Notes under the pieces: generated by a model
Database searches by the model: none
The model's input: the letters and a program-made list of their open reading frames with translations, nothing else
Told to the model about the DNA's origin: nothing
Position numbers and translations under genes: made by a program
Assembly: GCF_000003195.3 (NCBI RefSeq)
Contig: NC_012874.2
Coordinates: 57,523,341 to 57,587,340, forward strand
Direction: 5' to 3'
DNA length: 64,000 nucleotides
From: Sorghum bicolor
Lineage: Eukaryota; Streptophyta; Magnoliopsida; Poales; Poaceae
Shown here: piece after piece, positions 45,832-57,836 of the stretch
How positions within the stretch are numbered: position 1 is the first letter of the stretch
Layout of the letters: the number at the start of each line of letters is the position of its first letter

Positions 45832-48794
45832 TGTAACACCCTAAAAATTTCACTTTTTCCAAATAGATGAATTGATTTAATTATTTGATGGGAGCACTGA
45901 GAAATAGTAAGAAAATAATTTTTGTTGAAATAAAATCCACTATAAGGTCTAGACACATGTATGTGCATTCATGCTGCTGCATATATTTTGTTGAGTGGAG
46001 TTCTTTCTATTTAAATGGGTTTGGCAAATTTTTTTCAAAAGATTTGAGTAAAAGCTGGAAAAAAAAAATGGAAAAGGATTTCCTTTCTCCCTCCCTGTTT
46101 GGGGCTGGGCCCAACCCTTTTTTTCCCCCCCCCCCCCCCGCGGCCTGCCTATCTCCCCCTTTCCCTTTCTTTCTCGCCGCGGCCCAGCGCCAGCACGGCC
46201 CAGCCAGCGTCGCACGCCCCTCCCCTTCGCCGCAGCGGATGACAGGGCGGGCCCGCGTTCCAGCGTCACCGACAGGTGGGGCCCACCGGTCAGATCTTCC
46301 TCCTACCTTGTGACGGAGCCGGACTCCGCCGAGAGATTGCACCGGCCACGTGTAATCTCCCTCTCGAACTCCTTGCTCCGCACGTTTGCCCCTTTAAATA
46401 CTCACCCCGACCCTCGCCTAGCCCCCTACCAAATCCCAGAGCCGACCGTCGCCTTGTGCTCGCCGAAAACCGCCGACGAGATCCGGGTCGAAGCCAATCC
46501 GCCGCTGCTTCGCGTGTTTGTCACCGTGAGCGACTCGCCGAGACCCCTCGTTTCCGTTCTCATGCTCTCTGTTCTTTCCTAACCCCCGCCGAACTTCTTG
46601 CAGAGCCACCGTCCGCCCCTTGCTGTCGCAAGCCCGAGTCGGACTCTGTCGGTTCCAACCTTGGCCCCAGGTGAGTTCGCACCGAGCTCCTCCGCGTTCT
46701 GGTGCTTTCGGTTTAGTCTCTCGTGCCCTAAATCGCTCAAACCGTAAGCGCCGGCCAACTCCGGCCATGGCGCCACCAGGGTTAGCCTCAGCTCCGGCCG
46801 GCCAGCTCCCTCTCCCTCCCCACGATCTAATCTCAACCGTCCGTTTGAAATCCAACGGCTCAAATCAAAAGATACCCTTTCGGCTGCACTTTTTGCAAAA
46901 GAACCTTAAAGTCTTAACCCGCAGTCCAAGCGCCTTTCTCAAAATACGTTTTCTCAATTCGATTACGTATTTCTGAGCGGTTGAATTCAAAATATGTTTT
47001 CAGTATTTACACAATTACCACTGACTTTCTTTTGCTCATAAAATATTCGTTTTAACTCCAATTTGACCCATTCAAATTGCGTTGGTTTTGTATTCAAAAG
47101 ATCTACATGTTAGTAATTTTGAAAATTTTTAATTCTGTGACCCAAATTAATTAATTGTTTTTCTAAAGAAAATCTTAGAAAATTCATATATTCTTCGTTT
47201 CAACTCCGTTTTGATCCGTTCAAATTTTGTTAGATTCGTTTTGCGTAATCTATAGATTAGTAGCTCTGTTATACATACTTCCAACTTTTTAAATCTGAAC
47301 TTAGATTAAATCTATTATTTTATTAAAAGAAATCTTATTTAAATCATAACTTCTTCGTTATAGCTCCGATTTTCGTGATCTTTACGTCTGTGTGATCGTA
47401 GAGCGATGTAGATTTATTTTATAAACTTGTCATCTTTATTTGCTACTGTTGGTGTATTGTTCTAATTATAGGTTTGTTTGCTTTGTATGATTGCCTCTGG
47501 ATGATTGATGTTGATGTGATGACTGAGTTTAGTCGGTGAGCTTTTACGTGGTGATCAGGAAGCAGTTTGTGGAAGGTTTGGAACTAAAAGAAGGATCTGA
47601 GTTTCAAGGCAAGTATAGCATGGGATCATCCTTGTTTTCTAATAACTTTAATCACACCATTCATATTGCATGTGTCTCCTTGCTAAGGATTTCCTAGTTT
47701 TGATCTTATACCCTGTCACCTATGGTTTTGCATTAGGTAGCTTATGCTAGTGCTCCACTAAACCATGATCTTGTAATTTGATTAAAGGATTATGCAATAA
47801 ACATTAAAAGATGACTTTTTAGCAACTCTGGTAAAGAGGGCTGGAGCATTGGTCTATCTTATGGTGCTCTAGTTTCTCTCCATAAGGACTTATCTGTATC
47901 TGACAATCCGGGACATACAGTACAACTGTGAGGGCTACATGGCTCTGGCTTTAGCTCAGTATGAGGACCTTTTCTAGCTTGTTAGTGGTTACCCTTGTGG
48001 CGCAAGTGGGGGATAGCAGACCGTGGATTTCTGCGGGTGAGTCACACGGACTGACTAACAAAACCTAGCGGCCCTAACTTGTTAGACGAACCTTTGAAAG
48101 GTTTCATAGTGAACCCTGCCGGTCTTCCTTGGGAGTGGGCTAAGGGGCTGATCACCTCGGGCGAAAGGGTAAATCACGACTCACAGTTAAAGTGTACAAC
48201 CTCTGCAGAGTGTAAAACTGATATATCAGCCGTGCTCACGGTCACGAGCGGCCTTGGACCAATACAGAATAAATGAACACTAATGGCAATTCATTAATGA
48301 TATTATTGTTAATATGTTGTTTATGCTATTCTTTATTCACTTTATCTGATCATGAGTTTATTTTGGGTCTCGACAACTTGATGCTACTCATTTGCTAAAA
48401 TTGTGACAACTAAAAGCTACATGCAGTTAAACCAGTGTCTAGCCTTTGAGCCTCATGAACCCTATGTTATTCTTGCTGAGTACGAGATGTACTTACGCTT
48501 GCCTTTACATTTTATTTGGACAAAAATCCTGGATGGGTACCAGATTGCAAGCTTGAAAAAGAGTTTAGGCTTGTGCTCAACCAGTCAGTTGTCCCTGTGG
48601 ATTTGGAGCTTTCGCCTGAAGAACGGAGTGTCTTTCCGCTGTTTGCTATCTAAGGTTATATCTTTTATACTAAGTTGGTTATATATAAGCATTGACTATT
48701 GATATTACCCTTATTTGTGGCTATATGTGAGATTTGACTTCCTAGGCTCACATATGGTGTGTATCTTGTTTTGTTCTTAAAACCGGGTGCTACA
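45832..48794 (+). mobile_element. Solo LTR, gypsy family related to element 3
   Basis: 2963 bp from TGTAACACCC to GGGTGCTACA, flanked by perfect ctcta duplications (45827-45831, 48795-48799), with no partner or interior, so it arose by LTR-LTR recombination. Several blocks (for example gattttcgtgatctttacgt near 47374 and gaaaggtttcatagtgaacc near 48096) match the LTRs at 50478 and 55355 in inverted orientation. Its GC-rich stretch 46120-46850 differs from them and includes a TATA-like tttaaatac at 46394, the likely LTR promoter. Confidence 0.9.
46120..46860 (+). promoter_or_regulatory. GC-rich promoter/leader block of the solo LTR
   Basis: A C/G-rich stretch with a run of about fourteen C at 46126-46139, a TATA-like cctttaaatactc at 46392, then a long GC leader with donor-like aggtgagtt at 46669. 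It looks like a plant gene promoter and 5' leader, but it lies wholly within a solo LTR. Open frames in it on both strands have no recognised domain. Confidence 0.45.
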
Positions 48795-49070
48795 CTCTAC
48801 AACTAAGAATTATGGAGAGAACCTGTCCACAACTTCCATCCCTTTGGTGGTCTTTTTTACTGCGCGATGACACGCTATCCCATCACCCTAGGCCCCAATC
48901 ACCTATGCATGCAAAATTGTTTTAGCAAAATAAAAAAGTCATAACTCATAAACCAAAGATATAGATTAAATTCTGATTGCACCATTAAATTTCTTATAAC
49001 AAATCCTTCAAAACATCACATATGGATATATTTAGATATAATTTTATTAATGAATATTTATCTTACAAAG
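48795..49070 (+). repeat. Copy 2 of the ~275-bp tandem duplication
   Basis: Begins ctctacaactaagaattatg, parallel to 45555-45831, including cataactcataaaccaaaga and caccattaaatttcttataa. Confidence 0.75.
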
Positions 49071-49968
49071 ATAAAATATTTTCTTTTATTAAGTAGAGAC
49101 AATATTCTAGGTTCAACAGACAATATTTTGTCTTTGTAAAAAAATATTATCGATTTAGAAGAATAGTATTTTGGTTTTAGGTTTATGAAACTGATACTAC
49201 AATATATATAAAAATACATAAATACATGTCATAGATAAAAATAATAATAAAATCTAGAGTAAAAAGCATAAGAAAAAAAATAAAAACACAAAATGGAGAA
49301 AAATTTCAAATAATGTCAAAGGGTTACTTTTCAAATATCGTAAATATATTTATAGAACATTAACATCACTAAATACATCATAGAACATCATTAAATATAT
49401 TATAGAACATCACATCTATTATAGATTACATGTATACTAAGTGAACACCATAAGAAACATCATAGAACATCACATGTATACTACGCAAACATGACATAAC
49501 ACAACATAGAACACTAAATATATACTACATAAACATAGCATATATATATAGAAAATAAAAATAAAAAATAAAATTACTAAAAAGAAAAATATAAAAACAA
49601 ACATGATTAACAAATGATAAAAAGTGCATAGAGCAAATAAAATAAATAGATAATTTAAATAAGGATAAAAAGAAGATTAAAAGGAATTAAAATATAAAAT
49701 AAGAATAAAGAAACATAGAAAACCTGAAAAAAAACAAATAGAAGCAAGGAAGAACAATAAAACTAAAACCAAAAGAAAAATAAAATAAAAGGTAAAATTA
49801 AAACAAGAAAAGAATAAGGAAAGGATAGAAAATAAAATAAAATTGAAAAATAAAAACTGAAAAGAAATGAAAAAGGAAGAATATAGACAGAAAAAAATAA
49901 AATAACAATGAAGAAACATAGAGTACATAGATTTTAAAACCCATAACAACGTACGGACATTAACCTAG
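49071..49968. other. AT-rich 3' part of Helitron 3
   Basis: Dominated by A and T with short repeats such as agaacatcac and catagaacat (49360-49520). No coding sequence. It ends in the decayed hairpin and CTAG. Confidence 0.45.
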
Positions 49969-50114
49969 TGATAAATAAATAATGATGGTAAGACTGAGCC
50001 AATTGAGGATTAGGCTGGACAAAAAGACCTCGCCATGTTTATAAATAGCCAGACCAGAAAAACTCCAGACCAAAAAAACAACGGAAATTTTACCTCTTTA
50101 TTATTAGGTATAGA

Positions 50115-50477
50115 TTATCTTTGTAGAAAAGCATGCAATCATTGTAGCAAATGTCAATTTTCACATATGGCATACAAAGACCCTCTAATAGTTTCCTTGA
50201 TTGGAGGAAGTCATTATGCAGTTTAGAATCTAGACGAAGGAGTTCATGTATTATATCTAAGCTGTCGTCATATTCTGCAATAGACATGTTGTATTATGAC
50301 TTTACATCAAGCAATCAAGCAACCGCAGATATGCATAACTCTTTGGTTTTCTCATACACCAACTCACTTACACTAGTGACCTACAGAAAGCTTTAGCACA
50401 GGTGGATGGGCCCCAACTAGATCAATTAGCTTTTTTGGTAATGGTTCCACGCCCTTGTATACATTTGCAGGTGGGGA
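50115..50477 (-). pseudogene. CACTA TNP2-type transposase, 5'-most piece
   Basis: The minus strand reads PSTCAKAFCRSLV, a stop, then YEKTKELCISAVA, stops, MSIAEYDDSLDIIHELL, and LLEGLCMPYVKIDICYNDCM plus LFYKD at the Helitron 2 boundary. These follow the TNP2 N-terminal half, including the KI(D/H)xCxxxCMLF block. Stops at the positions of Arg and Ser/Glu codons show decay. The right end is cut by LTR element 3 (TSD gggga), and no convincing continuation is visible at 57837. Confidence 0.75.
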
Positions 50478-52997
50478 TGTAATACCCGATTTTAAGGACA
50501 AAACCAGATATACACCATATGTGAGTTTTAAAAGTCAAATCTCACATATAGCTACAAATAAGGGGTAATATCAAAAGACAATGCATAACTTATATAACGT
50601 AAATAATAAATTAGAGATAACCTTAAGCAGCAAACAACGGAAGATAACTCCAACTTCGGTATTAACTTCACTCTACCGGATCCAAACTGACTGGTTGATC
50701 ACAAGCCTAAACTTCTCCTGAGGTTTGGGGGAAACAACAAGAGTGAGTCCATGTCGAACTCCACAAGTATAGCAACTAGATTGTATAGCTCCCACAATCT
50801 CATGATCAATGTGACATAAATAATGTAGAGCATTAAACAATAAATAATGAGTATTTTAACACAACAAGAATCATCACCCTTAATGCAAGAATCCCCAAGG
50901 CCGCTCCTGACCGTGAGCTCGGCTAGTATACTAGTTTTTAACACTCTGCAGAGGTTGTACATCTTTACCCATAAGTCATCATTTACCCTTTCGCCCGAGG
51001 CCCGTCGACCTCTTAACCCACTACCAAGGAAGGTCGGCAGGGATCACTATGAAGCCTTTCAAAAGTTCGTCTAACATGTTAGGGCCGCAAGGTTTCCTGG
51101 GCGCGCAGATATAGAGCCCTCCTTCCAATGGCACAATGACTCGTAGCCTATACACATTAAGACAGATGTCACACTATACCCAAAACGGTTAGGCCCCTCT
51201 AGCGCCCTTTCGAGTAACCTCTAACAAGCTAGAAAAGGTCTTCATACTGAGCTAAAGCCAGAGCCATTATAGCCCTCATGGTTGCACTGTTGTCCCGGTT
51301 ATCACTTACAGATAAATCATCAAGTTGCTAAAAAGTCATTTTTATTATTTATTGCTTAAACATTAATAAAGTCACAAGATCATGGTCACAGAAATAAAAC
51401 CCAAATGCTATACTTGCCTTGATCTAAATGCTCTTGATAATATTGCAAGTTGTCCAAGGCTCCGATCTTGATCACTGAAGCACTCTTGATCACCACGAAT
51501 TGCTCACCATCTAAAATCCGATCATCAATCACACAAACAATCAAAGACAACATACATGAAGCAAACAAGGCTACAATTATAACAGTATACCAATCATATA
51601 AAAATAGTATGAAAAGTTTATAAAATAATTCTACGCATCGCTACGATCTCACAGACGTAAAGATCACGAAAATCAGAGTTGAAACGGAGAAGTTATAAAT
51701 TTTCTAAGATTTCTTTTAGAAAAATAATTAATTAATTAGTGTCACAAAACTAAAAAGCTTCAATCTAAGAAAACAGTGTTACTAACATATAGAGCTCGTT
51801 AATACGAATCCAACGCAATTTGAATGGGTCAAAACGGAGTTAAGATGAATATTTTATGGCCAAAAGAAAGTCAGTAGCAATTCTGTAAATAGTGAAAAAG
51901 TATTTTTAATCTAAAACCAAGCTGTTTGCGTTTTTCAAACTAAAAGATAAAGTGAATGGGGCTTACGTTGGTGGACAGGGAACAGGTTCACCGGCAGCGA
52001 CGCTTTCTTGGAGCTACAGCAACGCCGGAGCAGCCGACCGCTCGTAGATGTCGTGTATAGGCGAGACGATGGCGATCATGTTGTAGAGAAGAAAATATAA
52101 TTTTATTTTACTACCTTAGGAATTCTCAAATTAGAGGCTTCCCATATGATAGTGTTTGATGTGCTTTGCCTAAGGGGTTGGTATATATATAGGGAGAAAA
52201 ACTCCCCACCTCCACGTCAACTAGCGATATGGTACTAATTAATTTGCAACCTTCATCTTTACTAATAGGCCTAATTAATTATTAAAGCCCATTAGTAAAT
52301 AAATACATAGTTTGGGATTTATTATAGCCTTTGACGTTGGAAAAATAATAATAGATTTACTATTTTCGAAATTATTTAATTTCATGGATAAAATAATTCT
52401 ATAAAAGTTTAGAATTAGTAGTTAAGTTACGAAAAATACTCCGAAAGCTCTGAAAATTCGGAAAAAATTCTCAAAGATATTATACAACATGGGGAACCCG
52501 AATAAAGTTTTTGGAGCTCGTGATAAGATTGTTTAGAGCATCAAAAATTAGATTATGCTCACAGTCAAGTGGGAACAAGTTCTAGAAAAGGCCAGAAAAA
52601 TTTCCGAGAACATCGTAAAGATTGATTGAAGGATGAAAAAAATTGAAAGAAGTAATTTTGGGTGACAAAGAAAAGATTTTAGGAAGCTTCAAATAAAAAC
52701 TTGGGCTGAGAAACAAGAAAATTTTTGTTGTAGATAAAGATAAAGACGTACCAATCAAGGAAGACCGTTCTACTAAACGCAATTTAAAAATTTTGCTCAC
52801 TCTCAACACACAAAGGAGCAACAAGCAAACATTATATCAAATCGAATGCACCAGCATGTGTGCACAACAATGTTACTAAACCTTATGATAAATTTTAATT
52901 TAAGAAAAATATTATTTTCCTATATTTCATGAGCGCAAAAATTCATAATTAAATCATTTTAGCTCTATTTCCAAAGAACAATTTTTAGGGTGTTACA
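50478..52997 (-). repeat. 3' LTR of element 3
   Basis: 2520 bp. On the minus strand it begins TGTAACACCC and ends GGGTATTACA. Small open frames in it are repeated in the other LTR and are not genes. A cctttcgcccgaggcccgtc block near 50988 is shared with the solo LTR family. Confidence 0.9.
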
Positions 52998-53011
52998 AAT
53001 CTACCCCGCTT
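52998..53011 (-). other. Polypurine tract of element 3
   Basis: Minus-strand AAGCGGGGTAGATT directly precedes TGTAACACCC. Confidence 0.75.
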
Positions 53012-53235
53012 AAAATGAATCTCGTCCTCGACATTCAAAAGAGGCACGGATTCCAAAAGAGAAACAGGAAAAAGATCTCAACAACTCTTTCAACTTGCAT
53101 ACCCAATTTTAACACTTATGTCTGAGGATCACAACTTGCGAACAAAACTTCCATAAAATGTCTATTATTCGTAATTGATCAAGGTCCATTTTGACTACCA
53201 ACTTTTTGACTTATACAACTCAAAGACATGATAAC

Positions 53236-53469
53236 TTAGCATGGATATGCCTCCTCAGGTTGGAGTAAACCACCTTGATACTCAATTCTTTTCCCTGACG
53301 GTGCGGTTAAGAAAATTTTCCACTGGGTAGCATAGATCACTCCTTTGTGTGCACATAACCATCCATTACCAAGAACCAAAGGAATGTTGAGTGACTCTAG
53401 CACAATGAGGTTTACGGTAAAGTTTTCTTTGCTTATGACCAAATTGATATTCGAGCAAACCTGATCCAT
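53236..53469 (-). pseudogene. gypsy aspartic protease C-terminal fragment
   Basis: Encodes FTVNLIVLESLNIPLVLGNG, WLCAHKGVIYATQWKIFL and TAPSGKRIEYQG. The family pattern is LILGMDWLxxxxxxIDC...VxLxxPxG, so the segment is the end of a Ty3/gypsy protease with Met-Asp replaced by Asn-Gly. The active-site half is missing or decayed. It is the only recognisable protein remnant of the interior. Confidence 0.6.
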
Positions 53470-55334
53470 GGGACACTACACTCCCTGTCAATAAGTGCCC
53501 AACGTCAGTAACACGAGCAAGGATAGATGATCATAACCATAAGATATCTCAGAAGACAATTATCACTTCAAGATAGATTAAATATGCATCATCCAGTGAT
53601 ATTAAGGTACTACCCCCTTTAAAATGAGATTGATTGGGGACACTAGGGACTAGCTCTCCTATCCTTTTTGGACGCTACACATCATAGTCTTTTAAATTCA
53701 TTGTACCAAGTCTCTTAATCCAAGGTTGGTTTCATCACTAAGTCCCATTTATTGGTACCTTTATCACCATTGAGTTGCTTCACTCTCACATTGTACATAT
53801 AGCTTTGTAGACTTTGGTGTCATCTGATCCTCATAACATAACTCTCAATCCATGAGTATCAGCAATGACATATATATCCATTAATATTCTCTAAATGGGA
53901 TGATATCTTAAACAAACCAAATCCACCAAGCACTTGTTGTTCTTTTATGTGATTTAACTTTTACCAATCATTCTCCATATAACTTCTTCAACTAGGCTAC
54001 CCCCCTTATGAAAAGTCAACTAGGGGCACAAGAAAGGTAGCTTGCATGTTTCCATGACAAGTTAACTATCATTGAGAACTTCTGACATCCCAAGAGCTTA
54101 TGTGCGAGAGAGCAAACACGTATCCTGAAATTTCCTCGCGATATGAAAACATTAGCGTAGTAAAGCAGATATAACTCTTACTCAGTTAATCCCATAGAGT
54201 TATAGCTAATACCGTTACAAAGCTTATGAAATTCACCACAACTTTCCTGTAGAAGACCTCCTTAGATTCTGTCTTTAAGATTAGGTAAAACAACCAAACA
54301 TAATATCCTTCCTGATAATGTCTTAGCAAAGGTGCAGTAACTTCCAGAAATTATATCTCAAGCTACTTAACTCATCTGGAGATGATCCTTACATTTTTGA
54401 AAAGCTTAGGAAATCCTCTACAACTTTAGTATACCACGTTTTCCCAGATTCTGTCTTTAACTTGGCTGAAAATAGGAAATGCCCGATCTGTCCAGATTTT
54501 GAAACAGAACAGAAACATCCAAGTGTAAATGTCATATCTCAGGTTCTACTTATCCAAATGAGTTCCAGCTTATACTGTTGGAAATCTTAGAAAATTATCT
54601 ACAACTTTTCTATAGAACACATTTCCAAATTCTATAGCTATATTTGTCTCAAACAGTAAGCAACCAAAACTGGTACAGGTTCTTGACAGCACAGTTGTAT
54701 CATCTTGTGATTTTTGTAACATCCAAACCATAATAGCTATGAGGGTGATTCTTGCGATCGGAGAAAGATCTTGAAGTCCACTTTCATTCAAAATTTTCTC
54801 ATGATTTTTGGTTATCCGAGAACAGAGACATGGACTGATAAACAGAGGATACTCCGGAAAGACAGAATAAGATAACAAAAGAAGAACCAAAACCTAACTA
54901 TTTATGTCATTAATCCTTATACCTTAGGCCTATGAACTAAATGAAATTGTGAAGAAAACTCATAAGATCATTACACTCATTACAAAGATTCAAATCAAAC
55001 ATAATTATAATGACATACCAACTAAGCATTAAAGTTTCATACGTCAAACAAGTCCACTTGCGATATTATCGTTCTCTTCATCTTAAGGGTTGAGATCCTA
55101 AAACTTCTGTTTCGAAGACATAAGAAGAGGTAAGAGAAGGTTCTAAAAGCATACCAAATCAAGGAGTGAAGATGAGAACAAAAACTTTTAAAATAAGTAA
55201 CAAGGTAGAGAGGAATAGCAAGGGTAGAGATATAGTATAGAGGAAAATACCAAGGTTTATAGAGCAAGGGTGTTATAACAATTTCCAAAACCTTAAGATG
55301 TCCAATTTCTAACTAGGCTTGCGTCCTACAGTCA
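53470..55334. other. Non-coding interior of element 3
   Basis: No RT, RNase H or integrase motifs in any frame. The section 54280-54700 has loosely repeated units built on 'ttagaaaat..tctacaact', 'caaattctat/cagattctgtct' and 'atctcaa/atctcag', which look like a decayed internal duplication. Confidence 0.4.
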
Positions 55335-55351
55335 GCATTGATTTGATACCA
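55335..55351 (-). other. Primer-binding site of element 3
   Basis: Minus-strand TGGTATCAAATCAATGC starts three bases after the LTR. The TGGTATCA core is complementary to initiator tRNA-Met. Confidence 0.7.
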
Positions 55352-55354
55352 CTT

Positions 55355-57831
55355 TGTAATACCTGATTTTAGGGACAAAACCAGATATACACCATATGTG
55401 AGTTTTAAAAGCCAAATCTCACATATAGCTACAAATAAGGGGTAATATCAAAAGACAATGCATAACTTATATAACGTACATAATAAATTAGAGATAACCT
55501 TAAGCAGCAAACAACGGAAGATAACTCCAACTTTGGTATTAACTTCACTCTACAGGATCCAAACTGACTGGTTGATCACAAGCCTAAACTTTTCCTGAGG
55601 TTTGGGGGAAATAGCAAGAGTGAGTCCATGTCGAACTCCACAAGTATAGCAACTAAATTGTATAGCTCCCACAATCTCATGATCAATGTGACATAAATAA
55701 TGTAGAGCATTAAACAATAAATAATGAGTATTTTAACACAACAAGAATCATCACCCTTAATGCAAGAATCCCCAAGGCCGCTCCTGACCGTGGGCTCGGC
55801 TAGTATACTAGTTTTTAACACTCTGCAGAGGTTGTACATCTTTACCCATGAGTCATCATTTACCCTTTCGCCCGAGGCCCGTCGACCCCTTAACCCACTA
55901 CCAAGGAAGGTCGGCAGGGTTCACTATGAAGCCTTTCAAAAGTTCGTCTAACATGTTAGGGCCGCAAGGTTTCCTAGGCGCGCAAAATAGAGCCCCCCTT
56001 CAAATGGCACAATGACTCGCAACCTATACACATTAAGACAGAGGCCACAGTATACCCAAAATGGTTAGGCCCCTCTAGCGCCCTTTCGGGTAACCTCTAA
56101 CAAGCTAGAAAAGGTCTTCATACTGTGCCAAAGCCAGAGCCATTATAGCCCTCATGGTTACACTGTTGTCCTGGTTATCACTTACAGATAAATCATCAAG
56201 TTGCTAAAAAGTCATTTTTATTATTTGTTGCTTAAACATTAATCAAGTCACAAGATCATGGTCACAGAAATAAAACCCAAATGCTATACTTGCCTTGATC
56301 TAAATGCTCTTGCTGATATTGCTAGATGTCCAAGGCTCTGATCTTGATCACTGAAGCACTCTTGATCACCACGAATTGCTCACCGTCTAAAATCCGATCA
56401 TCAATCACACAAACGCAATTTGAATAGGTCAAAACAGAGTACACCAATCATACAAAAACAAGGCTACAATTAGAACAGTACACCAATCATATAAAAACAG
56501 TATGAAAAGTTTATAAAATCGGAGTTGAAACGGAGAAGTTATGAATTTTCTAAGATTTCCTTTAGAAAAATAATTAATTAATTAGGGTCACAAAAATAAA
56601 AAGTTTTAAACTAAGAAAACAGTGTTACTAACATGTAGAGCTCATTAATACTAATCCAACGCAATTTGAATAGGTCAAAACAGAGTTAAAATGAATATTT
56701 TATGGTCAAAAGAAAGTCAGTGGCAATGCTGTAAATAGTGAAAAAAGTATTTTTAATCTAAAACCGAGCCGTTTGCGTTTTCCAAACTGAAAGACAAAGT
56801 GATTGGGCTTACGTTGGTGGACAGGGAGCAGGTTCACCGGCAGCGACGCTTTCTTGGAGCTACAGCAACGCCGGAGCAGCCGACCGCTCGTAGATGTCGT
56901 GTACAGGCAAGACGATGGCGATCACGTTGTAGAGAAGAAAATATCATTTTATTTTACTACCTTAGGAATTCTCAAATTAGAGACTTTCCATATGATAGTC
57001 TTTGATGTGCTTTGCCTAAGGCTTGGTATATATATAGGGAGAAAAACTCTCCACCTCCACGTCAACTAGCGATATGTTACTTATTGATTTACAACCTTCA
57101 TCTTTACTAATAGGCCTAATTAATTATTAAAGTCCATTAGTAAATAAATACATGGTTTTTGGGATTTATTATGGGCTTTGACGTTGGAAAAATAATAAGA
57201 GATTTACTATTTTCGAAATTATTTAATTTCATGGATAAAATAATCCTAGAAATGTTTAGAATTAGTAGTACAAAAAATACTCCGAAAGCTCTGAAAATTC
57301 GAAAAAAGTTCTTAGAAATATTATAGAACATGGGGAACCCGAATAAAGTTTTTAGAGCTCATGATAAGATTGTTTGGAGCATCAAAAATTAGATTATGCT
57401 CACAGTCAAGTGGGAACAAGTTCTATAAATAGCTAGAAAAATTTCCGAGAAGATCGTAAAGATTGATTGAAAGATGAAAAAGATTGAAAGAAGTAATTTG
57501 GGTGACAAAGAAAAGATTTTAGGAAGCTTCAAATAAAAACTTGAGCTGAGAAACAAGGAAATTTTTGTTGTAGATAAAGACGTACCAATCAAGGAAGATC
57601 GTTCTACTAAACGCAATTTAAAAATTTTGCTCACTCTCAACACAAAAAGGAGCAACAAGCAAACATTACATCAAATCGAATGCACCAGCATGTGTGCACA
57701 ACAATGTAGCTAAACTTTATGATAAATTTGAATTTAAGAAAAATATTATTTTCCTATGTTTCATGAGCGCAAAAATTCATAATTTAATTATTTTAGCTCT
57801 ATTTCCAAAGAACAAGTTTTAGGGTGTTACA
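55355..57831 (-). repeat. 5' LTR of element 3
   Basis: 2477 bp, nearly identical to 50478-52997, with a rearranged patch near 56410-56530. There cgcaatttgaataggtcaaa, present once in the partner, is duplicated and about 60 bp are replaced. Confidence 0.9.
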
Positions 57832-57836
57832 GGGGA

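Larger units (their letters stand above)
31777..49968 (+). mobile_element. Helitron 3, plus strand, inside Helitron 2
   Basis: The start is A|TCTATACCTAATAATAAA at 31777, the same 16-base terminus as Helitron 2 but in the opposite orientation. The end is CTAG at 49965-49968 followed by T, with a decayed hairpin cccataacaacgtacggaca (49940-49959) upstream, matching the family hairpin with substitutions. Its own sequence is 31777-32623, 44999-45831 and 48795-49968. The Tat element and solo LTR are later insertions. The interior is AT-rich and non-coding. The pairing of these two ends is inferred from terminus type and nesting, not from an empty site. Confidence 0.45.
30088..50114 (-). mobile_element. 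Helitron 2, minus strand, containing later insertions
   Basis: The 3' end on the minus strand is CTAG (plus 30088-30091) preceded by hairpin CCCGTTGCAACGCACGGG (30100-30117) and followed by host T. The 5' end is A|TCTATACCTAATAATAAAG (plus 50098-50114), a start common in grass Helitrons. Removing 30088-50114 joins the flanking transposase codons with no target duplication and in frame (FYKD|NKNKEK), which is strong proof of a single Helitron insertion. Its own sequence is 30088-31776 and 49969-50114. The remainder is Helitron 3 and elements inside it. No Rep/helicase coding is seen. Copies of the hairpin core at about 30650 and 32532 suggest other decayed Helitron ends. Confidence 0.75.
50478..57831 (-). 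mobile_element. LTR retrotransposon 3: gypsy, LTRs larger than interior
   Basis: LTRs 50478-52997 and 55355-57831 (2520 and 2477 bp) read TGTAATACC...GGGTGTTACA on the plus strand, with perfect gggga duplications outside (50473-50477, 57832-57836). PBS beside the right LTR and purine tract beside the left one give minus orientation. The 2.36-kb interior has only a protease fragment, so it is non-autonomous or internally deleted. PBS and protease fit a Tekay/Del-type chromovirus relative. Confidence 0.9.

Noticed and set aside
46276..46976. Overlapping open frames on both strands in the GC-rich block, which could look like a host gene
   Set aside because: They lie inside a solo LTR bounded by ctcta duplications, have no recognised domain, and such frames are expected by chance in GC-rich DNA.
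50699..51074. Short open frames repeated at 55576-55951
   Set aside because: They are the same place in the two LTRs of element 3, not a duplicated gene.
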